Origin: Bacteroidales bacterium UBA1182
GTDB taxonomy: Bacteria > Bacteroidota > Bacteroidia > Bacteroidales > Bacteroidaceae
Assembly (NCBI GenBank): GCA_002310015.1
Contig: DBYQ01000055.1
Location: 345-7,409 of the forward strand
Reading direction: 5' to 3'
DNA: 7,065 bases
In this document: positions 1 to 5,153 of the stretch, one piece after another
Numbering within the stretch: the stretch's first letter is position 1
How the letters are laid out: every line of letters starts with the position of its first letter
Notes under the pieces: generated by a model
Database searches by the model: none
Told to the model about the DNA's origin: nothing
The model's input: the letters and a program-made list of their open reading frames with translations, nothing else
Translations under genes and position numbers: made by a program

Positions 1-122
1 CCTGAGATATCCTTGATCTCCTTGGCTTTGATCCACTTACCCTCTTCCGGAATGGGAGCGGGACCGTGCTTGGGACCTTTCTGGACCACGCACATGTTTT
101 CAACTTCTTTTGAGTAAATCAT
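1..122 (-). CDS. GGGtGRT-type protein, N-terminal fragment (runs off the window edge)
   Basis: The minus strand from an ATG at 122 is open to the window edge and gives 40 complete residues beginning MIYSKEVENMCVVQKGPKHG and continuing with PAPIPEEGKW and a KAKEIKDIS stretch. I recognise this beginning as that of the conserved Bacteroidetes/Firmicutes proteins named after a GGGtGRT motif, which lie next to an Fe-S scaffold (NifU/IscU-like) gene and are thought to act in iron-sulfur or redox metabolism. The identification is from memory of the family. The naming motif and the cysteines of the body lie outside the window, so no catalytic role can be read here. The gene diverges from the lipoprotein gene at 249, leaving 126 bp for both promoters. 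A TAnnTTTG element precedes it at 173-166. Confidence 0.7.
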   Translation of the reverse strand, partial: MIYSKEVENMCVVQKGPKHGPAPIPEEGKWIKAKEIKDIS

Positions 123-146
123 AGATGAAATATGGTTTTTTAAAAA

Positions 147-162
147 CTGATTTCAAAATCAG
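147..162. promoter_or_regulatory. 16-bp perfect palindrome just downstream of a -7 element (possible operator or leader hairpin)
   Basis: CTGATTT-CA-AAATCAG is a perfect inverted repeat with a 2-nt centre. It begins 3 bp downstream of the minus-strand -7 element at 173-166, so it should straddle the transcription start of the GGGtGRT gene. On that strand it is followed by TTTTT. The position suits a dimeric repressor's operator. A short leader hairpin with a 4-nt loop is the alternative. No known regulator is identified. Confidence 0.3.
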
Positions 163-165
163 CCG

Positions 166-173
166 CAAATTTA
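166..173 (-). promoter_or_regulatory. Candidate -7 promoter element for the GGGtGRT gene
   Basis: Read on the minus strand this is TAAATTTG, an exact match to the Bacteroidetes -7 consensus TAnnTTTG. It lies 43 bp upstream of the ATG at 122. No TTTG or TTG is seen at the expected 19-21 bp upstream, so the -33 half is unsupported. Confidence 0.4.
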
Positions 174-217
174 ATCTTTTTTCCTTCTTGTGCCGACATT
201 AGTTGTGTTATCTTTCA

Positions 218-241
218 TAAATTTGCAGTTGAATATATTTG
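218..241 (+). promoter_or_regulatory. Two candidate -7 elements upstream of the lipoprotein-smpB pair
   Basis: TAAATTTG (218-225) and TATATTTG (234-241) both match TAnnTTTG exactly. Neither has a good TTTG at the proper -33 spacing. The first would give a leader of roughly 17 nt before the ATG at 249. The second would start transcription almost at the ATG. The first is therefore more likely, but the call is weak because the region is AT-rich. Confidence 0.35.
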
Positions 242-248
242 AACGACT

Positions 249-1091
249 ATGAAAAGAATCATATTTCTTGCAATATGTGCCACGTGCATCATATCATCCG
301 TACTTATACAGTCATGCGATCCGTTGGAACCATCTACATACTCACAGTTTTTTTTCAGAATAGCAACTGTAAAGATCCAGGATAATAAAGCCAGTTTGTA
401 CACTGATTATCTGCATGAAAGCTTCTTTCCAAAGAATCTTAAAACCGCAGAAGATGTTTACAATCTGAGGCTTGCCGACAAACAGCACATTATTGCAGTC
501 CTCACTGTTGATGCAGTAGGTTCAATGGATAACAATTCCATCACTCTCAATGCCATATCACGCTTGGATACCACTAATTGTGTTCTTCATAAGCCATCAG
601 ACACATTAAATTACTATTACTATTTCACCAAGTATGATTTTGACAGGATGGTATCAGACTCTGTCTATCCCTCATATATTTATCCAAAGATCTGGGCCGA
701 AGGGCATATCGTGAACATATCACCCACCTATTTCGTCCCCACTGAAAAAGACAAAGCAGAATTCTATGTCTACCCCTTTGATGTAAGAAGCGATACTCTC
801 ATGCTTCGACTGTATTCCGATATACCCAATTGTGACTTAAATCTTTATCCCGACATATATTATCAGACCCTGTTAAGCATTGACATATCATCAGTCAGAG
901 ACAGCGCTGATAATCCCGTTGATCAAGTAGTCCGCGACACAATATGGTCCAGGCTTGACAGACTTAATCAAGACCGCATTACCGTAACAATAGTAACTCC
1001 CGATTCACTACGCGCCAAATACAAAAAAGGGACTTTTAACCAGCCTCAACACAACTTATCTGTATCCATCAACATACCATTTGATTTCTGA
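249..1091 (+). CDS. NigD-like outer-membrane lipoprotein (280 aa)
   Basis: This is a predicted secreted lipoprotein. Residues 1-22 form a signal peptide (MKRI followed by a hydrophobic run) ending in a lipobox-like LIQS-C, with Cys23 as the lipidation site followed by acidic and proline residues (DPLEP). After a short linker, residues 35-110 read as a small beta domain (ATVKI, KASLYTDY, HIIAVLTVDA, NSITLNAI). A second domain of about 100 residues ends in a beta-rich tail (HNLSVSINIPFDF). Length, lipobox and the two-domain pattern resemble the NigD-like lipoprotein family of Bacteroidetes, whose biochemical function is unknown; the assignment is tentative. The ATG at 249 is chosen because it starts the signal peptide directly. 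The stop codon overlaps the smpB start by one base (TGATG), so the two are probably cotranscribed and translationally coupled. Codon use is visibly more AT-rich than in the his genes of the same window. Confidence 0.6.
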   Translation: MKRIIFLAICATCIISSVLIQSCDPLEPSTYSQFFFRIATVKIQDNKASLYTDYLHESFFPKNLKTAEDVYNLRLADKQHIIAVLTVDAVGSMDNNSITLNAISRLDTTNCVLHKPSDTLNYYYYFTKYDFDRMVSDSVYPSYIYPKIWAEGHIVNISPTYFVPTEKDKAEFYVYPFDVRSDTLMLRLYSDIPNCDLNLYPDIYYQTLLSIDISSVRDSADNPVDQVVRDTIWSRLDRLNQDRITVTIVTPDSLRAKYKKGTFNQPQHNLSVSINIPFDF

Positions 1092-1555
1092 TGGCCAAAC
1101 GCACCGCTTCCAAGAGCGTAAACATAAAGAACAAACGTGCCACATTTGACTACGAACTGATTGACACGTACACAGCCGGCATTGTGCTCACCGGAACGGA
1201 AATCAAATCCATCCGTGACTCAAAAGCCAGCCTGGCCGACACCTATTGCACGTTCATAAACGGTGAGCTGTGGGTAAAAGGAATGCACGTAGCACAATAC
1301 TTCTACGGCTCATACAACAATCATGAGGCCAAGCGTGACCGCAAGCTGCTTCTCACCAAGAAAGAACTGCGCAAACTGGCTTCTGACAGCAAGAATCCAG
1401 GATTTACCATCGTCCCCACCCGGCTTTTCATTGGCGATAAGGGGCTGGCAAAGGTTGTCATTGCTCTGGCTAAGGGTAAGCATGAGTATGACAAACGGCA
1501 GTCAATTAAGGATAATGAGGATAAGCGGGAGATGGCCCGCGCATTCATGAAATAA
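1091..1555 (+). CDS. smpB: SsrA-binding protein SmpB (154 aa)
   Basis: SmpB binds the tRNA-like domain of tmRNA (SsrA) and delivers it to stalled ribosomes for trans-translation, which tags incomplete proteins and frees the ribosome. It is cytoplasmic. The family signature is present as LTGTEIKSIR (33-42), followed by the RNA-binding NHEAKRDRKLLL block (77-88) and the GKHEYDKR segment (129-136). The basic C-terminal tail (KDNEDKREMARAF) follows; in the family it enters the mRNA channel of the ribosome. The length of 154 residues is normal and the protein is intact. The ATG at 1091 shares its A with the stop of the upstream lipoprotein gene, so translation is probably coupled. No tmRNA gene is visible in the window. 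Transcription most likely ends at the hairpin at 1623-1655. Confidence 0.97.
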   Translation: MAKRTASKSVNIKNKRATFDYELIDTYTAGIVLTGTEIKSIRDSKASLADTYCTFINGELWVKGMHVAQYFYGSYNNHEAKRDRKLLLTKKELRKLASDSKNPGFTIVPTRLFIGDKGLAKVVIALAKGKHEYDKRQSIKDNEDKREMARAFMK

Positions 1556-1588
1556 AAATTGAAAATTGAAAGTTGAAAATTGAAAATT
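1555..1588 (+). repeat. Heptamer tandem repeat (AAAATTG, nearly 5 copies)
   Basis: Starting at the last base of the smpB stop codon there are AAAATTG, AAAATTG, AAAGTTG, AAAATTG and a partial AAAATT. Inverse copies (CAATTTT, CAATTCT) occur at 1657-1670 and a CAATTT at 1723-1728. The repeat therefore appears in opposite orientations on either side of the terminator hairpin. Confidence 0.8.
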
Positions 1589-1590
1589 AA

Positions 1591-1607
1591 TACGCAGAAC
1601 CTGCGTA
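1591..1607. repeat. 17-nt hairpin, 7-bp stem
   Basis: TACGCAG-AAC-CTGCGTA is a perfect 7-bp stem with a 3-nt loop. It has no T-tract, so it is not itself a terminator. A second hairpin of identical geometry lies at 1688-1704, on the other side of the terminator. Confidence 0.6.
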
Positions 1608-1622
1608 AAAGCCCGCGACATT

Positions 1623-1655
1623 AAAAAAGGTTCGGAAAAATTCCGAACCTTTTTT
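1623..1655. terminator. Bidirectional intrinsic terminator between smpB and the convergent kinase gene
   Basis: This is a perfect 15-bp inverted repeat with a 3-nt AAA loop. A6 plus GGTTCGGAA (1623-1637) pairs with TTCCGAACC plus T6 (1641-1655). Because the stem is flanked by A6 on the left and T6 on the right, it reads as GC-containing hairpin plus U-tract on both strands. It can end both the smpB transcript and the convergent kinase transcript arriving from 1722. Confidence 0.92.
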
Positions 1656-1656
1656 A

Positions 1657-1728
1657 CAATTTTCAATTCTCCGCTCGGCCCGAAGGGACGCTTTTACAAA
1701 GCGTAGCGACTAAAAGAATTCTCAATTT
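1657..1728. repeat. Right half of a repeat-rich intergenic element
   Basis: This stretch holds inverse heptamers (1657-1670), the small inverted repeat TCGG-C-CCGA (1675-1683), and the hairpin ACGCTTT-TAC-AAAGCGT (1688-1704). It ends in the palindrome AGAATTCT (1715-1722), which runs into the stop codon of the kinase gene. GCTTTTAC at 1690-1697 is the inverse of GTAAAAGC at 1605-1612. Together with 1555-1607 it gives a roughly mirror-symmetric layout around the terminator. Confidence 0.45.
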
Positions 1729-3212
1729 CGTTTTGCCGCCAGCATAACCGTATGCACCGCCTGTAGCCAGCCCTGGCGGTTGCGGATGCGGTCTTCGGCC
1801 TTCATTTCCGGCAGGCAAATCTCGCTGATCTTACGTATCTCCTTAATCTGGTCAATTGACGTATAGATACCACAGGCACAGCAGTTAAGTATGGCGGAGC
1901 CAAGACCGGATGCCTCCTCCAGGCCCATGCGCTTTACTGCAAATCCCAGGATATCGGCCTGGAACTGCATCAGGAAATCATTCTTGGCAGATTCACCGTC
2001 TATACAGAGTTCACGCAACGGAGTTGTGAGGTCACGTGTGGCAAGTTCCACCACATCGGCCACCTGATAGGCAATTGATTCAAGCGCAGCCCTCACCACA
2101 TGAGCCTTTGTGGCCTGCATGGTTAGACCGCATATCATAGCCTTGGCATCAGGCACCCACCATGGGGAACCCAGACCTGAGAATGCCGGAACAAAATAGA
2201 CACCGCCATTGTTGGGAACACTCTCAGCAAGAGTCTGCATATCCTCTGTAGAATCAACTATACGCAGGTTATCAGTAATCCAGTCCAAAACTGCGCCCGA
2301 AGAATGCACATGACCCTCAAGCACATAGTACGTATGGTCAAACAATGAGAACCCCACTGAGCAGACCATACCGTTAGGAGCAGGAACAGGGTTTTCACCG
2401 ATGTTGAACATAACTGATGAGCCTGTACCATATGTTGTCTTGCCCTCACCTGGCTCAAAGCAGAGTTGACCCACCAGGGCGCCGTGTGAGTTACCAAGTA
2501 CACCTGCTATCTGCACCGGTTCCGGCAAAAGACCTTCTAAATCGGTCTCACCAAATACGCTGTCTGAAGGCTTTGTCTCTGGCAACATGCATGCGGGGAT
2601 GGTAAACACCCTCAGTATATCCGCATCCCACTCCAGAGTATTGATATTGAAAAGCAGCGTACGTGAAGCGTTTGAGTAATCGGTAGCGTGTACCTTACCA
2701 CCAGTCAGTTTCCACATAAGCCATGTATCAATGGTACCCAGAAGCAGCTCACCTCTCTCTGCACGTTCCCTTACACTCTGGATGTTGTCAAGAATCCATT
2801 TCACTCCGCTGCCTGAAAAATATGTATCGGGGATAAGGCCTGTACGCTCCTTGATTGTGGTCTCATAGCCCTTGTCGATAAGCTCCTGACAGAATGCGGC
2901 ACCACGACGGCATTGCCACATCACGGCCGGATAAACGGGTTTACCTGTCTTTTTATCCCACACCACCACAGTCTCACGCTGGTTTACTATTGATACAGAG
3001 AATGTTGAATCACTCTCCTTAGGCAGGTTCAACTGCTTGACGGCAGCTACGGTATTGGTGTAAATCTCCTCAGCATCGGCCTCAACCCAATCCTCTTTTG
3101 GATGGTTGACACGATGAGGAATTATCTTATAATCAATCAGATTCAGTTTCTCATCAAACAACAACGCCTTTGATGAAGACGTCCGTTGGTCAATTGTAAT
3201 AATGTATCTCAT
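1722..3212 (-). CDS. Glycerol-kinase-like FGGY protein with altered active site (496 aa)
   Basis: The protein aligns along its full length with bacterial glycerol kinase (E. coli GlpK is about 500 aa). Family features kept are NQRETV (R79, E80, glycerol-contact positions), WQCRR (99-103), the YFSGSGVKWILDN region (Y131), VDTW-like IDTW (161-164), TYGTG (260-264), VPAFSGLGSPWW (341-352) and the second FGGY signature CGLT...HVVRAALESIAYQ (361-383). Three core motifs deviate. DQGTTS becomes DQRTSS (R10). The catalytic-base Asp of GAGD-like motifs (E. coli D245) is Asn241 in GVLGNSHGAL. The ADP-binding DGG is DGE (E407). Substrate contacts Q246 and F270 of E. coli GlpK correspond to S242 and S266. 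Family membership is certain, but glycerol kinase activity is doubtful, so I withhold the symbol glpK. No glycerol facilitator or dehydrogenase gene is adjacent. The start overlaps the stop of the upstream transglycosylase gene (TAATG), implying coupled translation. Confidence 0.85.
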   Translation of the reverse strand: MRYIITIDQRTSSSKALLFDEKLNLIDYKIIPHRVNHPKEDWVEADAEEIYTNTVAAVKQLNLPKESDSTFSVSIVNQRETVVVWDKKTGKPVYPAVMWQCRRGAAFCQELIDKGYETTIKERTGLIPDTYFSGSGVKWILDNIQSVRERAERGELLLGTIDTWLMWKLTGGKVHATDYSNASRTLLFNINTLEWDADILRVFTIPACMLPETKPSDSVFGETDLEGLLPEPVQIAGVLGNSHGALVGQLCFEPGEGKTTYGTGSSVMFNIGENPVPAPNGMVCSVGFSLFDHTYYVLEGHVHSSGAVLDWITDNLRIVDSTEDMQTLAESVPNNGGVYFVPAFSGLGSPWWVPDAKAMICGLTMQATKAHVVRAALESIAYQVADVVELATRDLTTPLRELCIDGESAKNDFLMQFQADILGFAVKRMGLEEASGLGSAILNCCACGIYTSIDQIKEIRKISEICLPEMKAEDRIRNRQGWLQAVHTVMLAAKRN

Positions 3213-3919
3213 TATTTATTGTTTTCTGCAACCTTTTCTATTGCTTTGAAAAGCAGGTCAAGGTCACAATATTCTTTGTACTTACGTTTTACCCTATTCA
3301 CATACTGAAGCGTCTCTGTTGCATCAAACATACCATACTGGCAAACACTGTCCGTATATACCTCCGGATCTTTCAGAGATACCAGAACCGGCGTCAGGCT
3401 ACTCCAATTGTATCGGTTCACACCATTCTTGCGTGCTATCCTCATTGCATCAAAAATATGGTTGGAACCTCCGTTATAGCTGCCCAGCATATAGTTGATA
3501 CGCTCCTTCTCATTTATGAAACTGAACAGATTGCTCAAATCATCCAGATATCGCACAGCCACCCTGACATCAAGCTCAACATTCTGCGCCAAAGTATCTG
3601 ACTCACCCATCTTGGACAAAAGATGCCTGTATGTAGAAGGCATTATCTGCATCAGTCCCTGAGCTCCTCTATATGATCTTGCCGTAGTATCAAACTTTGA
3701 CTCAACGTATGCAATGGCAGCTAGCATTTTCCAGTCACATACACTGTCTGCATACAAACGGAAGATGGAGTCAAAAGGAGAAATATAGACAAACTGTTCG
3801 GGTACTTCCTGAATATCCTCACCAATCTCAGCCTTATTTGCGCATCGGGTTTTGGTAAGGAAAAGGACAAGTATCAGAGCCGCGGTCAAAAGAAGAATCA
3901 GAATCTTTTTGACATTCAT
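3212..3919 (-). CDS. Membrane-anchored SLT-type lytic transglycosylase (235 aa)
   Basis: This enzyme should cleave the MurNAc-GlcNAc bond of peptidoglycan without hydrolysis, forming a 1,6-anhydro end, in the periplasm. Residues 5-23 (ILILLLTAALILVLFLTKT) form a signal or anchor segment. The following Cys26 lacks a proper lipobox, so a membrane anchor is more likely than a lipoprotein. The SLT domain spans about 55-215, with the catalytic Glu73 in AYVESKFD, GLMQIMP (88-94), the SYNGG motif (147-151) and ETLQYVNRV (202-210), as in family 1 transglycosylases. All key positions are present. I chose the ATG at 3919 because it gives a normal Lys-rich signal start (MNVKK). An in-frame ATG at 3949 would add ten residues, and a TTG at 3964 lies inside a leader hairpin. 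The gene overlaps the FGGY gene by one base and is driven from the promoter at 4002-4032. Confidence 0.9.
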   Translation of the reverse strand: MNVKKILILLLTAALILVLFLTKTRCANKAEIGEDIQEVPEQFVYISPFDSIFRLYADSVCDWKMLAAIAYVESKFDTTARSYRGAQGLMQIMPSTYRHLLSKMGESDTLAQNVELDVRVAVRYLDDLSNLFSFINEKERINYMLGSYNGGSNHIFDAMRIARKNGVNRYNWSSLTPVLVSLKDPEVYTDSVCQYGMFDATETLQYVNRVKRKYKEYCDLDLLFKAIEKVAENNK

Positions 3920-3960
3920 CTCAGGCCCATTGTATTGTATTTCCTGCATCGCAACGCAAT

Positions 3961-3987
3961 ACAAACCGGATTTTTCAATCCGTTTGT
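3961..3987 (-). promoter_or_regulatory. Leader hairpin of the transglycosylase-kinase transcript
   Basis: ACAAA plus CGGATT (3961-3965 and 3967-3972) pairs with AATCCG plus TTTGT (3977-3987), leaving one bulged C (3966) and a 4-nt loop. This is an 11-bp stem inside the predicted 5' untranslated region, between the transcription start near 3996 and the ATG at 3919. There is no T-tract on the transcribed strand, so it is not a terminator. It could stabilise the message or modulate translation. Confidence 0.45.
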
Positions 3988-4001
3988 TATGATTCCGGGT
4001 G

Positions 4002-4032
4002 CAAAGTTACACCTTTTTTATAAGCTGACAAA
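4002..4032 (-). promoter_or_regulatory. Bacteroidetes-type promoter for the transglycosylase-kinase operon
   Basis: On the minus strand, TTTG (4032-4029) is followed after 19 bp by TAACTTTG (4009-4002), matching the -33 TTTG and -7 TAnnTTTG consensus of Bacteroidetes housekeeping promoters with good spacing. Transcription should start near 3996, giving a leader of about 76 nt to the ATG at 3919. Confidence 0.75.
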
Positions 4033-4095
4033 ATTACCCCGTCATCTCAGGCCGATACAAACGCCCTGCACAACCGATAAAAAACTTTGCGTCGG

Positions 4096-4127
4096 CTTGC
4101 ATAATACAAAAAAGGAGCGTACCTTTG
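4096..4127 (+). promoter_or_regulatory. Bacteroidetes-type promoter of the his operon
   Basis: CTTG (4096-4099) followed after 20 bp by TACCTTTG (4120-4127) gives a good -33/-7 pair. The expected start is about 4131-4134, only a few bases before the leader peptide ATG at 4136. The 63 bp between this promoter and the divergent one (4033-4095) show no gene, repeat or further signal that I can support. Confidence 0.7.
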
Positions 4128-4135
4128 CCGCTGAA

Positions 4136-4186
4136 ATGAAATGTTATACAGTATCATATCACCACCATCATACCTGCAGATCCTGA
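4136..4186 (+). CDS. hisL: His operon leader peptide (16 aa, four consecutive His)
   Basis: ATG at 4136 encodes MKCYTVSYHHHHTCRS and ends at TGA 4184-4186. The four adjacent His codons (4160-4171, CAC CAC CAT CAT) are the sensor. When charged His-tRNA is scarce the ribosome stalls there. The frame lies between a his promoter and an intrinsic terminator directly ahead of hisG, which is where an attenuator leader peptide is expected. The 5' arm of the first leader hairpin overlaps the His codons, and the stop codon lies in the loop and 3' arm of that hairpin. No close Shine-Dalgarno site is present: an AAAGGAG at 4111-4117 is 18 bp upstream of the ATG and lies upstream of the -7 element, so it is probably not transcribed. 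Initiation may therefore be leaderless or nearly so. The gene has no expected function other than its own translation. Confidence 0.9.
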   Translation: MKCYTVSYHHHHTCRS

Positions 4187-4251
4187 TCGGTAGGCTATGA
4201 TGTGTGTACACTTATACAAAGAGGCTTGCCGATACACGGTGAGCCTTTTTT
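4163..4251 (+). promoter_or_regulatory. Histidine attenuator: three mutually exclusive RNA pairings
   Basis: Pairing 1:2 is a hairpin from 4166 to 4202. CATCATA (4166-4172) pairs with TATGATG (4196-4202), CCTGC (4173-4177) with GTAGG (4190-4194, one G-U) and GAT (4179-4181) with ATC (4186-4188). It has a bulged C4195, an A/G mismatch and a CCTG loop, and could extend to 4163/4206. Pairing 2:3 is the antiterminator: ATCGGTAGGCT (4186-4196) pairs with GGCTTGCCGAT (4223-4233) over 11 pairs, three of them G-U. Pairing 3:4 is the terminator at 4222-4251. Strand 2 cannot pair with both 1 and 3, and strand 3 cannot pair with both 2 and 4. Stalling on the His codons covers strand 1, frees strand 2 and allows read-through into hisG. 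Rapid translation favours 1:2 and termination. The pairings are seen directly; the mechanism is inferred by analogy with enterobacterial his and trp attenuators. Confidence 0.88.
4222..4251 (+). terminator. Attenuator terminator upstream of hisG
   Basis: AGGCTTGCCG (4222-4231) pairs with CGGTGAGCCT (4237-4246) through 10 bp including two G-U pairs, with loop ATACA, followed by a run ending in TTTTTT (4246-4251). It lies 46 bp before the hisG start, where a terminator only makes sense as a conditional one. Its 5' arm is the same segment used by the antiterminator. Confidence 0.88.
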
Positions 4252-4297
4252 AGTTGTAACATTTAAAACAAATTACGGATTTTTTCAAAAAATAGAT

Positions 4298-5149
4298 ATG
4301 TTAAGGATAGCTGTACAGTCAAAAGGGCGCCTTTATGATGAGACAATGGCGCTGCTTCAGGAATCAGGCATCAGCCTGGGAGTATCAAAACGTACCCTTC
4401 TGGTTCAGGCCGGAAACTTTCCGGTTGAGGTTCTGTTCCTGCGTGATGATGACATACCGCAGTCAGTTGCAGGCGGTGTGGCCGATGTAGGCATTGTAGG
4501 TGAGAATGAGTTTGTAGAGCGTGCTGAGAAGGCCGATATCATCAAGCGTCTGGGATTCAGCCGTTGCCGTCTCTCTCTTGCCATCCCCAAGGCCATTGAT
4601 TACCAGGGCCTGGAGTGGTTCAACGGAAAGAAGGTTGCCACCTCATACCCCGGTATCCTCAAGTCATTCTTTGATGAGGAGGGTATCAAGGCTGAGACTC
4701 ACGTCATCACCGGTTCCGTTGAGATTGCTCCCGGTATTGGTTTGGCCGATGCCATCTTTGACATTGTAAGTTCCGGCTCAACGCTGGTAAGCAACAACCT
4801 GCGTGAGGTGGAGATCGTAATGCAGTCAGAGGCTCTGCTCATAGGCAACCCCAACCTGGATGCTGAGAAGAGAGCCATCCTGGATGAACTGCTGTTCCGC
4901 ATTGATGCAGTAAAGGCTGCCCAGGGCAAGAAATACGTTATGATGAACGTGCCCGATGACCGCATGAGTGAGGTTATAGCTGAACTTCCCGGCATCAAGA
5001 GCCCCACAGTAATGCCTCTGGCACAGAAAGGCTGGAGTTCAGTTCACGCCGTCCTTGACGAGAAGCGTTTCTGGGAGATCATCGGCAAGCTCAAGGCTGC
5101 CGGTGCCGAGGGCATCCTGGTTCTCCCAATTGAGAAAATGATATTATGA
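4298..5149 (+). CDS. hisG: ATP phosphoribosyltransferase, long form (283 aa)
   Basis: HisG catalyses the first and committed step of histidine synthesis, joining ATP and PRPP to give N1-(5-phosphoribosyl)-ATP in the cytoplasm. The start MLRIAVQSKGRL is typical. The family signature lies at 142-162 (E-I-A-P-G-I-G-L-A-D through SSGSTL) and contains the PRPP-binding DIVSSGSTL loop. The length and a C-terminal segment from about 212 (KKYVMMNVP to GWSSVHAVLDEKRFWEI) mark the long form, whose C-terminal ACT-like domain binds histidine for feedback inhibition and which does not need HisZ. The ATG at 4298 is chosen because the family start aligns there. The in-frame ATG at 4202 lies within the attenuator and would add 32 residues of non-family sequence. 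The gene is preceded by A-rich DNA rather than a clear Shine-Dalgarno site. A 106-bp gap containing a palindromic repeat separates it from hisD. Confidence 0.97.
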   Translation: MLRIAVQSKGRLYDETMALLQESGISLGVSKRTLLVQAGNFPVEVLFLRDDDIPQSVAGGVADVGIVGENEFVERAEKADIIKRLGFSRCRLSLAIPKAIDYQGLEWFNGKKVATSYPGILKSFFDEEGIKAETHVITGSVEIAPGIGLADAIFDIVSSGSTLVSNNLREVEIVMQSEALLIGNPNLDAEKRAILDELLFRIDAVKAAQGKKYVMMNVPDDRMSEVIAELPGIKSPTVMPLAQKGWSSVHAVLDEKRFWEIIGKLKAAGAEGILVLPIEKMIL

Positions 5150-5153
5150 ATTC

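Noticed and set aside
3920..3964. Upstream starts (ATG 3949, TTG 3964) for the transglycosylase
   Set aside because: They place polar residues ahead of the signal segment, and the TTG lies within a leader hairpin. ATG 3949 cannot be fully excluded.
3998..4013. Imperfect dyad GGTG...CACC around the minus-strand -7 element
   Set aside because: Only 12 of 16 positions match, and the core is the promoter element itself. Not enough to call an operator.
3916..4053. 12-mer TCATCTCAGGCC repeated directly at 3916 and 4042
   Set aside because: About one 12-mer repeat is expected by chance in 7 kb, and no further structure supports it.
3935..4135. Long plus-strand frame leading into the His-rich leader peptide
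   Set aside because: It begins inside the divergent transglycosylase gene region, upstream of the his promoter, and has no recognisable protein features. Only its last 16 codons, from 4136, make sense as a leader peptide.
4202..4297. In-frame upstream extension of hisG from the ATG at 4202
   Set aside because: It would run through the attenuator terminator, its 32 residues do not resemble HisG, and a normal HisG start lies at 4298.
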